The notes beneath the pieces were generated by a model. It did no database searches, had not been told where the DNA came from, and was given only the letters and a program-made list of their open reading frames with translations. The position numbers and the translations under genes are program-made. Positions 35,682 through 42,949 of a stretch of DNA of 64,000 bases are shown in pieces; positions within the stretch are counted from its first letter, which is position 1; each line of letters begins with the position of its first letter. The stretch is from Acidithiobacillus ferrianus (GTDB lineage: Bacteria > Pseudomonadota > Gammaproteobacteria > Acidithiobacillales > Acidithiobacillaceae), in the NCBI RefSeq assembly GCF_010378095.1, contig NZ_WNJL01000050.1, positions 62,001 to 126,000 of the forward strand, given 5' to 3'.

Positions 35682-36566
35682 GCCGCACCCCCTGCCGCCT
35701 GAATTGCTGCCAGTCGTTCCAATCGGTGCAGGACGCGGGCATATCAGCAGGGAGCTTGTCCGGCTTCAAGATGCGGGCACGGGCTGCAATAGCTGCTTCC
35801 TGCCCTTTCTGGCGGCTATGGCATCAAAGTCCGGGCATATCACAACATCCAGCGCAGGCCAGCGTTTACGGGCTTCCGTGGCCACACTGAGAAGGTTTCC
35901 AGCATCGCAGGCGGCGATGACCACGACGCCCGGCTGTAACGCGCTGAGAGTGCAAGCGGTGGCGTGTCCCTCGGCAATCCATAACGGGCGGTCGGGCGAT
36001 GGCGTGCCACCAGAAGGGATAAAATGCCCAGCCTTGGCCATGCCGCTGATAAATCGCTTTTGGCCCTGCTCATCAATGAATTGCAGCCCGTGAAGCGTGC
36101 CTGTGAAGTCCACGACAGGCAGGACCAGAGCGCCCCCGGACTGGCGGGCAATGCCTGGCGCTATGCCTTTGCGGTCAAGGTAAGGGTGCCGTGCGGCGGC
36201 TGGTGCTGAGTCCGTCCAGATACGCGCAGCCTTTGCAGCAGCGTCCCTGTGACGGGCTTCTGTGGCCTCCTGAGCGCGTTTTCTGTCCTCGGTGATGCGT
36301 CTGGTTATCTCGGCACGTTCGGATGCTGTGAGGGCTGACAGACGCTTGCTGCACCATTTGACGCTATGGCCTGCCTTCCAGCTTCCACCCGCACCACTGG
36401 CCGGGTTGTCCAAGTGCAGGACGTGCCACCCGTTTAGTGTGCCGGGTCGGTCGCCTTCAATTCGGTGACGATGCAAGAGGCCATCCGCCACCAATGCGGA
36501 CGGGTTGGCAGGCCCAACGCCACCCGATTGCAGGGCACTGAAAAACTCGATGCGAGGGTCAGTCAT
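35671..36566 (-). pseudogene. Toprim primase-like protein, frameshifted near 3' end
   Basis: ATG 36566, first 266 residues in one frame. They include W-H-V-L-H-L-D-N-P-A-S-G-A-G-G, then W-I-A-E-G-H-A-T-A and D-F-D-A-I, the Toprim Glu and Asp motifs. The frame stops at 35766. In the neighbouring frame the expected end is intact, with the T-D-W-N-D-W motif typical of these proteins, and closes at 35671, overlapping the ATPase start. A missing base near 35795-35800 explains the break. Confidence 0.75.
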
Positions 36567-36660
36567 GGCGCACCCCCATTGCCCGGCGCAGCTTCCGCAT
36601 GTACCAGAACATGCGGGCGATATTGAGGCGAATCTGCTTATATGTGCTATCCTTCGGCAT
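36559..36660 (-). CDS. 33-residue micro-protein
   Basis: ATG 36660 to TGA 36559, M-P-K-D-S-T-Y-K-Q-I-R-L, basic and with F-W-Y-M-R-K-L-R-R. It overlaps the upstream gene by 14 bases and the Toprim start by 8 bases, bridging them in the overlapping-gene chain. Support is positional and compositional only; it could be a coupling leader for the Toprim gene. Confidence 0.45.
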   Translation of the reverse strand: MPKDSTYKQIRLNIARMFWYMRKLRRAMGVRHD

Positions 36661-37084
36661 GGTCGGCCTCCGCTTTCTTGGTGGTCGCCTGCTCGCCTGT
36701 AGTGCCTTGGGTGGCTTGCCCGCCACCCTTCCTAGGTAGCGCCCTCGCCACTTGCGGCCTGTCCCTGTGACTCAGAGCGTAAAGCCCCCGGTGGGTCCAG
36801 AATCCGTCCCGGTCGTGGACCCCCAAGCGATAGCATGGGAGCTCAAGCCCCTGCTCGCGAAGTTTGCGGACTTCCTCTGGCCCATTACTTGCCCCCGTTA
36901 TGGTATCCGCAGACTCACGGGTTAAAGGCTGTTTCAGCAGTGCCCGCAGCAGACGCAATGCACGCGGGTTTTCGGTTCCCTGGAATTGTCCCGGCTGGCG
37001 GTTCTTATGCTGAGGAAAGCGGGACAGGCGCGTAATATCCGCCAATAAGTCCGGCTGCTCCGGTGCTGGCTTGCGGGGTTTCAT
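36647..37084 (-). CDS. HTH-containing hypothetical protein
   Basis: 145 aa. Residues ~40-85 read as a winged-helix-like segment (A-L-R-L-L-R-A-L-L-K, T-R-E-S-A-D-T-I-T-G, E-E-V-R-K-L-R-E-Q-G); the end is Lys/Gln-rich. Its start overlaps the stop of the excisionase-like gene (ATGA). Similar proteins sit beside island primases. Confidence 0.6.
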   Translation of the reverse strand: MKPRKPAPEQPDLLADITRLSRFPQHKNRQPGQFQGTENPRALRLLRALLKQPLTRESADTITGASNGPEEVRKLREQGLELPCYRLGVHDRDGFWTHRGLYALSHRDRPQVARALPRKGGGQATQGTTGEQATTKKAEADHAEG

Positions 37085-37299
37085 GCCGCACCCCTAACAG
37101 AGCGAAGCCCGCCCGATTGGACAAAGCGCAAAAACTCGGGCTCATTAATTAGCACGCGGCGGCACAAGTGACTGATTGCGCCTGATTTTTCCAGCGTTTC
37201 GTGTTTCCAATAGATTGCGGAACGTAGGCCTCCAGCGGTGAAAGCCGGGTGTTTTTCTGTGAATTGTTTTACTGTCAAATATTCTGGCAAATCTTGCAT
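37081..37299 (-). CDS. Excisionase/AlpA-like DNA-binding protein
   Basis: 72 aa from ATG 37299, GGAG upstream. The pattern L-T-V-K-Q-F-T-E-K-H-P-A-F-T at the start, and then R-V-L-I-N-E-P-E-F-L-R-F-V, is that of MerR-like HTH proteins (AlpA, Xis). It likely controls excision or expression of the element. Confidence 0.6.
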   Translation of the reverse strand: MQDLPEYLTVKQFTEKHPAFTAGGLRSAIYWKHETLEKSGAISHLCRRVLINEPEFLRFVQSGGLRSVRGAA

Positions 37300-37417
37300 T
37301 CTTGCATCTCCGCATTGCCGCGTTATTGCGGCGATTTGTGGAGCATAAAAAACAGCAACGCATAAACGGAAAAGCCCCAATTAAGGGGCTAAAATATTTA
37401 GGGGGGTAAAATGGCGA

Positions 37418-38203
37418 TTATATTTTAGGCTTGGACAATAGCCCGATTATGCTGCTATCCCGTCGCGGCTCTGGCTTTGGTTCTGTCGTGCGCTTTGCCT
37501 GCTCCATCACTGAGCGGACGAAGGCGGGCGTAGTGCGCGGCTCGCAAAGGTTGGCTATTCCGGCGATGATGGTAAATCCCCCCGATTCAACAAAAGGCCC
37601 GTCTATGGTGAAACACTCCGCCAAGGCGCGAACAATGGCGGCTTTGCGGCTGGGGCTTCCCCGCTTGCCTTTTAATGCGGCGGTGAGCGCGTCTACATGC
37701 TGGCTTGCGTGCACGCGCGCGCCTGTCATGCCGTGAAAGTATATGCGCCCATACTTGCCACGCTCTGCCCAAGGTGCTAGCGCTTCCACCGCATGTGCTA
37801 AAGGCTCGTTATCGGCCCTCCTGAGCAACGCGGCGGTTTTCCCGAGTAGTCGGGCGGCCTCGTCGCAATCCTTGCTCCTGCTCTCGGCAATCTCTAAGGC
37901 GTCGTCGCTTTCTCTCAACAGGTAGGCTAGGGCGTTCAGAAACACGGGCGCGGGTATGTTGGTATACCGTAGGGCTTTATCCACAACAGGCACGCCCACG
38001 CTTTCTATTGGTGGCCTGCCTTCCGTGATGTTGTCGGGTACGGGTTCGGGCTTGCCTGCCGCTTCCCATGCCTGCAAGTGCCACAGTGCAAGCGTTCCTT
38101 CAATGCGGGCACGGGCAAACTGCTTGTCTGACACCATTCCCGCAGCATGGGCACGCCCGAAGGCTTCGGCAAACTCCCGGCGCTCCATATCCCCGGCGCT
38201 CAT
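37418..38203 (-). CDS. Hypothetical protein of the integrative element
   Basis: 261 aa. It starts M-S-A-G-D-M-E-R-R-E-F and contains long Ala/Leu/Glu helices and a central Y-F-H-G-M-T-G. Its ATG overlaps the integrase stop by 4 bases. No family is recognised; the close pairing with the integrase suggests a role in integration control. Confidence 0.65.
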   Translation of the reverse strand: MSAGDMERREFAEAFGRAHAAGMVSDKQFARARIEGTLALWHLQAWEAAGKPEPVPDNITEGRPPIESVGVPVVDKALRYTNIPAPVFLNALAYLLRESDDALEIAESRSKDCDEAARLLGKTAALLRRADNEPLAHAVEALAPWAERGKYGRIYFHGMTGARVHASQHVDALTAALKGKRGSPSRKAAIVRALAECFTIDGPFVESGGFTIIAGIANLCEPRTTPAFVRSVMEQAKRTTEPKPEPRRDSSIIGLLSKPKI

Positions 38204-39246
38204 GCCCGCACCATTTGGGCGGCGACTTTCTCCGCCAGCTTTGCAGTATGGGCAGGCGATAAGTGCGCGTATCGCTGCACCATTGCCAATGTCCTATGTC
38301 CCATCAGCGCGGCGAGTTCGGGCAGACTGGCCCCGTTCATGGCGGCATAACTGGCGAACGTGTGCCTTAAATCGTGCCAGTGGAAGCCTTCAACGCCCGC
38401 CACCTGTAACGCCTTCTCCCACGGCTGGCGCAAGTCCACGGGCTGCTTCGGATTCACGCGGGAAGGGAACAGCAACGGGCTGTGCAGGTGTCGCACCTTG
38501 GCCCGTTCCTTCAGCAGCGCCAGCACAGGCGCGGTTAAATGCAGAGCGCGGCGACTGCCGTTCTTGGTTTCTTCAAGCTGCAAGGTGGCGCGGCTCAAGT
38601 CGATTTGCGCCCACGTCGCGCCCATTGTCTCGGCCTGCCTGCCGCCAGTTGTCAGCGCCAGCAGGACGGCAAGGTACAAGTCCGCATTGGCAGACGCCTT
38701 GCAGGCTTCCAGCAGCCGGGTGCGTTCGTTGTCGCTGAGATACCGGACGCGGCCACGGGGCAAGGTAGGCTTGGGCACGCGGTGCATGGGGCTTTGCTCT
38801 ATCCACTGCCAGACGTTCGCGGCCTGAGTCAACACGCTTGAAAGTGACTGCCGATAATGGGCCACTGACTGCGGCCCTAGCTGCCGTTCTTTGGTGAGTT
38901 CGTGCAGCGCGTCGTTGATTGCAGCAGAAGTTAAATCTGCCAGAGTTAGAGCGCCTAGCCTATCCTTCCACCATGCGTAATGCAGGCGGCGGTGTGCGGC
39001 GCTTTTAAGGTTGGGCAAGGTGTCCCGTTCGTATCGCTCTATTGCTTCCGCCAAGGTGTGCCGCTTGGCTTCTGCCGTCTGGAAATATCGGCCTTCCCTT
39101 ATGGCGGCTTCTGTCTGGGTGGCCCATTGCTTGGCCTTGGTGAGACTGGCGAAGGTGGCAGACTGGACAGGATGCCCCCTGAGTCTGATTTTTACCCGAT
39201 AGCTGGTGCTGCCGTCGCTGGCGGTGCGTTTTTCTATGGCGGCCAT
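38200..39246 (-). CDS. int: Tyrosine-type integrase
   Basis: 348 aa from ATG 39246 (GTG 39255 also in frame). The N-terminal arm- and core-binding domains run to residue ~165. The catalytic domain shows Arg in G-G-R-Q-A-E, H-D-L-R-H, H in M-G-H-R-T and the nucleophile Tyr in V-Q-R-Y-A-H. It is next to the intact tRNA, as is usual, and should recombine at the 46-bp att core. Confidence 0.95.
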   Translation of the reverse strand: MAAIEKRTASDGSTSYRVKIRLRGHPVQSATFASLTKAKQWATQTEAAIREGRYFQTAEAKRHTLAEAIERYERDTLPNLKSAAHRRLHYAWWKDRLGALTLADLTSAAINDALHELTKERQLGPQSVAHYRQSLSSVLTQAANVWQWIEQSPMHRVPKPTLPRGRVRYLSDNERTRLLEACKASANADLYLAVLLALTTGGRQAETMGATWAQIDLSRATLQLEETKNGSRRALHLTAPVLALLKERAKVRHLHSPLLFPSRVNPKQPVDLRQPWEKALQVAGVEGFHWHDLRHTFASYAAMNGASLPELAALMGHRTLAMVQRYAHLSPAHTAKLAEKVAAQMVRA

Positions 39247-39469
39247 GTTAAGCACTACGCCATGAGATTACTGATATAATCGCGTTATCCATTTTGCAGG
39301 CTCCTTCTCAGCTTGCGGTGGTAAGGCTGGGGCTGGTGCTGATAACACCCCCCGGCCTGTTTTTATTATGGCAAACACGGCAAAAAATGGCAACATGAGC
39401 TAGTCAAGCGCAATATGTGGAATAACAACGCAATGATTTATATATGATAGTTAAGCCATAAAGTAGGAT

Positions 39470-39529
39470 ATGGGGCACTCATGGGGCAGTGCGCGAAAAA
39501 ATGGGGCGTTTGTGGGGCACTCATGGGGC
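39470..39529. repeat. Five helically phased RTGGGGC repeats
   Basis: A/GTGGGGC begins at 39470, 39481, 39501, 39512 and 39523, spacings 11, 20, 11, 11, that is about one or two DNA turns. They lie between the integrase and the tRNA. 39247-39691 holds no other gene; the region has only this array, the arm site and a terminator. Confidence 0.7.
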
Positions 39530-39622
39530 ACTGACAGGGATGGAAAATGCACAGGGTTCGCTTCCCAAAATCAGCATATAGGGTTATTGTTAATTGCGAG
39601 TGGTTGCGATTGTTTCCGGCTT

Positions 39623-39645
39623 AGTGTCCCACCAGTGCCCCACGG
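39623..39645. repeat. Right copy of the 23-bp end repeat
   Basis: Same sequence as 32736-32758 with 2 mismatches, 46 bp inside the right att core. Probable arm site, see left copy. Confidence 0.55.
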
Positions 39646-39655
39646 CAAAGGAAAA

Positions 39656-39680
39656 GGGCCTAAGCGTGAAGCTTAAGCCC
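39656..39680 (-). terminator. Replacement tRNA-Gly terminator supplied by the element
   Basis: Stem GGGCCTAAGC (39656-39665) / GCTTAAGCCC (39671-39680), 5-base loop, one mismatch. On the minus strand it runs into TTTTCCTTT. It lies 11 bases past the tRNA 3' end and functionally replaces the separated terminator at 32542-32566. Confidence 0.7.
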
Positions 39681-39691
39681 TTGAAATTTAA

Positions 39692-39737
39692 TGGAGCGGG
39701 TGATGGGAATCGAACCCACGCCATGAGCTTGGGAAGC
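39692..39737. repeat. attR: 46-bp direct repeat in tRNA-Gly
   Basis: Same 46 bases as 32575-32620. It covers the 3' half of the intact tRNA, so the integrated element restores the gene. Confidence 0.92.
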
Positions 39738-39765
39738 TCAGGTTCTACCATTGAACTACACCCGC
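39692..39765 (-). tRNA. tRNA-Gly(CCC)
   Basis: 74 bases including an encoded CCA. Acceptor GCGGGTG / CACCCGC, discriminator T, T-loop GGTTCGATTCC, anticodon loop TTCCCAA, anticodon CCC. It reads GGG codons. The gene is the integration target and stays whole at the right end of the element. Confidence 0.95.
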
Positions 39766-39774
39766 ATGGGTCGG

Positions 39775-39803
39775 ATTCTATGCGGACATACAAAAAAAGG
39801 CAA
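39775..39803 (-). promoter_or_regulatory. Promoter of tRNA-Gly(CCC)
   Basis: On the minus strand TTGCCT (39798-39803), a 17-base spacer, and TAGAAT (39775-39780). The gap to the first tRNA base is 9. Confidence 0.7.
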
Positions 39804-39850
39804 GGTGGCCGCAAACATTGCGATTGCCGGTAATGATAAACAAAGTCAAT

Positions 39851-39858
39851 AATATACT
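39851..39858 (+). promoter_or_regulatory. AATATACT motif upstream of the ArsR gene (possible operator)
   Basis: AATATACT at 39851-39858, 19 bases before the ArsR ATG. The octamer recurs at 40279-40286 and 47690-47697, where it extends to AATATACTCT. The 40279 copy lies in AT-rich near-palindromic DNA (40261-40286) between ArsR and tolC. A binding site is suspected from position only. Confidence 0.35.
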
Positions 39859-39876
39859 ACACTAAGAGGCACGATT

Positions 39877-40179
39877 ATGGATCAGTTACCAACCCGGGAA
39901 GAGGATATCGAGCAGGCCTCCCGTTCCCTGAAAGCCATGGCCCACCCGCTGCGCCTCAAGGTGTTGTGCGTGTTGGGTTCAGAAGAAATGAGCGTGCAGG
40001 ACATCGTTTCCGCCGTCGGCACGACCCAGAGCAATATCTCCCAACATCTTGCCATCTTGCGCGAAAAGGACATTCTCCGCGCCCGCAAAGACGCCAACAA
40101 GGTCTACTACCGTGTGGGTGACCCTCGCACCTTGCGGTTGATTTCCATGATGAGTGATGTCTTCTGTAACCTTCGCTAA
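39877..40179 (+). CDS. ArsR-family repressor, SqrR/BigR-like persulfide sensor
   Basis: 100 aa winged HTH (H-P-L-R-L-K-V-L-C, T-T-Q-S-N-I-S-Q-H-L-A-I-L). It has exactly two cysteines, C31 in helix 2 and C97 near the C-terminus, 66 residues apart. SqrR and BigR sense persulfides with two cysteines at the same spacing (established knowledge). No metal-site Cys-x-Cys is seen. It likely represses the downstream efflux/thiol block; no intrinsic terminator lies between, but a 257-base gap does. Confidence 0.8.
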   Translation: MDQLPTREEDIEQASRSLKAMAHPLRLKVLCVLGSEEMSVQDIVSAVGTTQSNISQHLAILREKDILRARKDANKVYYRVGDPRTLRLISMMSDVFCNLR

Positions 40180-40436
40180 ACGTGGGAACACAGGATCAGG
40201 CCATGTAGCATATGGAGAGGCGCGGGCCTCCAGGCGGAGGGCGCTTGCGCGGATAGACAATATATAATAATATTATAAAATATACTCTGTTGAATGCGGT
40301 CCGCGTGGGCGGACACGCGCTGTGCATGGAATTGCAGAACGTGTCTACAATGGTTCGTGGCAGCGCTGGGTGACGTGGACGTGTCGTGGTGTCATTCGGT
40401 TCGTTTTGTGTCGCTGGTCGCGGTGAGGAAAAGATT

Positions 40437-41864
40437 ATGTCTCTGCGTTCCCACAAAAAAACATGCGCCGTCTTGGTGATCCTATGGATGGGCACGATCG
40501 CCGCGCTGCCTGCGGCGGCTCTGGACTTTAACCAGTGCGTTGACCTTGCCCTGAAGCAAAATCCGCGGATGCTCGCGGCGCGTGCCCGGCAGGCAGAGGC
40601 CAAGGGCGCGGTATCCGAGGCACGCGGTCACCTGCTGCCCAGGCTCTCGGCAGCCTTCTCCGCCAGCCAATCCAACAATGCCCTGACTGTTTTCGGCATG
40701 AGGCTGTCACAGCGGCAAGCGACCTTCAATGATTTTGGTGCGGGGCAATTCAACCCGAACAATCCCGCCGGTTTGGATATAGCGCCGAATGAACTGAATC
40801 ACCCGGGTAGCTATCATAACTTCGGCACCAAGCTGCAACTGGAAATTCCCATCTGGAACGGCGGAGCCGTCTGGGGACGGCTCCGTCAGATGCGGGCTAT
40901 GCTGCAAGCAGCGCAGAGTGGCAACCGGATGGCGCGACAGAAGCTCGTTTTCGCGGTGTTGCGGGCCTATGACGGCGTCATTGCCGCCAATGCCGGCATC
41001 TCGGTGGCCGAAAAGGCAAAACGGGCCGCCGAATCCTACGTGAAGACCAGCCGCGCGCTGCTGGAGCGCGGAGTATTGGTCAAAAGCGACCTGCTTTCCG
41101 CTGAAGTTCACCTCGAAAAGGTCGAACTTGCCGTTGAAAGTGCCCAGGACACCCGGGCCAACGCGCTGGACACCCTCGCCACGCTCATCGGCTGGCCTGA
41201 AAGTATGACGCTGACCGTGGCTGGACCGGTCCAGCCCGCGCTGCCCGCGGCACCGCTCATCGTCCTGCAACGCGACGCGATGACCCGGAATGCCGACATC
41301 ATTGCCCTTCGTCATCGGGCCGAGGCGGCACAGGACGGTATCCATGTCGCTCGCGCAGCCTATCTGCCGCATGTCAATGCCATGGCTGACCAGGAGTGGA
41401 ATGGCCGCACTTTGGGCAACGCGGCGCCGTCCTATACCATCGGTGGAGAAGTCACCTGGAATATCCTGGATTTTGCGCGAGGTGGCGGAATGGACCGGGC
41501 CCGGGCCCAGCATGAGCAGGCCATGGCCGCCCTGCAGGAGGCCCAGGGTAAGCTGCGCGTACAGGTGGCGCAGATCTGGCGCAAGGCCCGGGAAGCCGCG
41601 CTGCGTGTCAAAATGCGCACGTTGGCCGTTGCCCAGATGAAAGAGGCGCAGCGTCTGGTGCGCCTGCGTTATGAGCATGGTGTGGAAACCGTGACGGGTT
41701 TGTTGCACGGGCAGGCGGAACTGGATCGCGCGCGCGCGGAACTCGTTGCGGCCCGCTACGCGCAAGCGATGGATCGCGCCGCGCTGTTGCTGGCCGTCGG
41801 CCAGCTGAATCCGCGCGCAATCACCGGTGCGCGCCCGATCTTCGCCATAGAAGGAGCTCCCTGA
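40437..41864 (+). CDS. TolC-family outer-membrane efflux protein
   Basis: 475 aa from ATG 40437, GAGGAAAAG upstream. Signal peptide to about residue 31 (P-A-A-A); two repeated coiled-coil/beta-barrel OEP domains follow, with N-P-x-x-x-A-A-R-A-R near residue 40. It forms the outer-membrane channel for the following adaptor and RND pump. The stop overlaps the adaptor start. Confidence 0.92.
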   Translation: MSLRSHKKTCAVLVILWMGTIAALPAAALDFNQCVDLALKQNPRMLAARARQAEAKGAVSEARGHLLPRLSAAFSASQSNNALTVFGMRLSQRQATFNDFGAGQFNPNNPAGLDIAPNELNHPGSYHNFGTKLQLEIPIWNGGAVWGRLRQMRAMLQAAQSGNRMARQKLVFAVLRAYDGVIAANAGISVAEKAKRAAESYVKTSRALLERGVLVKSDLLSAEVHLEKVELAVESAQDTRANALDTLATLIGWPESMTLTVAGPVQPALPAAPLIVLQRDAMTRNADIIALRHRAEAAQDGIHVARAAYLPHVNAMADQEWNGRTLGNAAPSYTIGGEVTWNILDFARGGGMDRARAQHEQAMAALQEAQGKLRVQVAQIWRKAREAALRVKMRTLAVAQMKEAQRLVRLRYEHGVETVTGLLHGQAELDRARAELVAARYAQAMDRAALLLAVGQLNPRAITGARPIFAIEGAP

Positions 41865-42949
41865 TGTCTGTGTGGAAGCGGGTCGCACTGCCGTTTATAT
41901 GGGTCATGTCCATGGCGAGTCTTGCCGCCTGCAGCGGGTCACCCCCCGCAGCTCCGCCGCCGACCCCGAGCGCAGTCCAGGCGCCGGTGATCCAGGCGGA
42001 AAGCCGAAGCCTCGCTACTTTCGCCCAGGTCCCCGGTACCGTCACCGCGCGCCGGCAAGTACAACTCAGTTCGCGCCTCAGTGGGTACCTCCACAATCTG
42101 AGCGCACGCGACGGGCAGGCCGTCGAGGCCGGGCAATTGCTTTTTGAAGTCGATCCGGCGGATGTGCTGGGACAGTTGCGGCAGGCGCAAGCGGGACTGA
42201 GTGAGGCGGAATCCGCGCTCACGGAGGCCCGTTCCAACTATGAACGGTTTGGGGCGCTCTACGCCCAACGGGCCATTCCGGAAAAACAGTGGGATCAAGT
42301 CAAGTCCGGTTATGCCATGGCGCGGGCCCGGGCCGCCGCCGCCCGAGCCGCCATCGCTATCGCGCGATCGCAATTGCGCTATGCGCGGGTGACCGCGCCA
42401 TTCTCCGGTATCGTCACCCGCAAATTCATGCAAAATGGCGATCTCGCGTCCCCGGGCCGGCCTATCCTAGCGTTGGCCGATCTGTCGGAGCTGGAAGTTC
42501 AGTGCAGTGTCAGCAGCGACCTGTATCGACGCCTGCACATCGGCCAGCGTGTCGCGGTTCTGTCCGAGGGGCGCAGGGTGTCCGCAACGGTCCTCGATTT
42601 GGTCGGCGCGGCGGACGCGATGACCCACGGTCATCTGGTCAAGCTCGATTTAGCCGCGGGTGGCGCGTTGCAGGCTGGTGACTATGTGCGCGTGGAGATA
42701 CCGGTTGCCCGGCGCCCGGTCATCGTGGTACCCGCTGCGGCGTTGCTGGATCGAGCCGGCATTCCCGGCGTTTTCGTGGTCGACGCGCAAGGGATCGCGC
42801 ATTATCGCATGGTGCGGGCGGGTCAAAGCGTGCCGGGAGGCGTAGAGATTCTTGCCGGTCTGGGCGCTGGAGAAACCGTGGTCGTGGGGAACCTCGGCGC
42901 AGTGAACAATGGGGATCGCATTGCGCCTTCGAGACGTGTCCATGGCTGA
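41864..42949 (+). CDS. RND efflux periplasmic adaptor (lipoprotein)
   Basis: 361 aa. Lipobox L-A-A-C at residues 20-23, proline-rich tail, then barrel-sandwich, alpha-hairpin and beta-barrel parts of the MFP family (S-G-Y-L-H-N-L; V-T-A-P-F-S-G-I-V). Anchored in the inner membrane, it joins the RND pump to TolC. It overlaps the RND gene by 8 bases. Confidence 0.92.
   Translation: MSVWKRVALPFIWVMSMASLAACSGSPPAAPPPTPSAVQAPVIQAESRSLATFAQVPGTVTARRQVQLSSRLSGYLHNLSARDGQAVEAGQLLFEVDPADVLGQLRQAQAGLSEAESALTEARSNYERFGALYAQRAIPEKQWDQVKSGYAMARARAAAARAAIAIARSQLRYARVTAPFSGIVTRKFMQNGDLASPGRPILALADLSELEVQCSVSSDLYRRLHIGQRVAVLSEGRRVSATVLDLVGAADAMTHGHLVKLDLAAGGALQAGDYVRVEIPVARRPVIVVPAAALLDRAGIPGVFVVDAQGIAHYRMVRAGQSVPGGVEILAGLGAGETVVVGNLGAVNNGDRIAPSRRVHG

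Larger units (their letters stand above)
32575..39737. mobile_element. tRNA-Gly(CCC)-targeted integrative element, about 7.1 kb
   Basis: Defined by the 46-bp direct repeats at its ends, a tyrosine integrase adjacent to the intact tRNA, and an all-minus-strand cargo. The cargo is integrase, hypothetical, excisionase-like, HTH-like, micro-ORF, Toprim, ATPase and four small genes, most with overlapping starts and stops. No structural, conjugation or capsid genes are visible, so it looks like a satellite or phage-like genomic island. The two replication genes are frameshifted. Confidence 0.88.
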
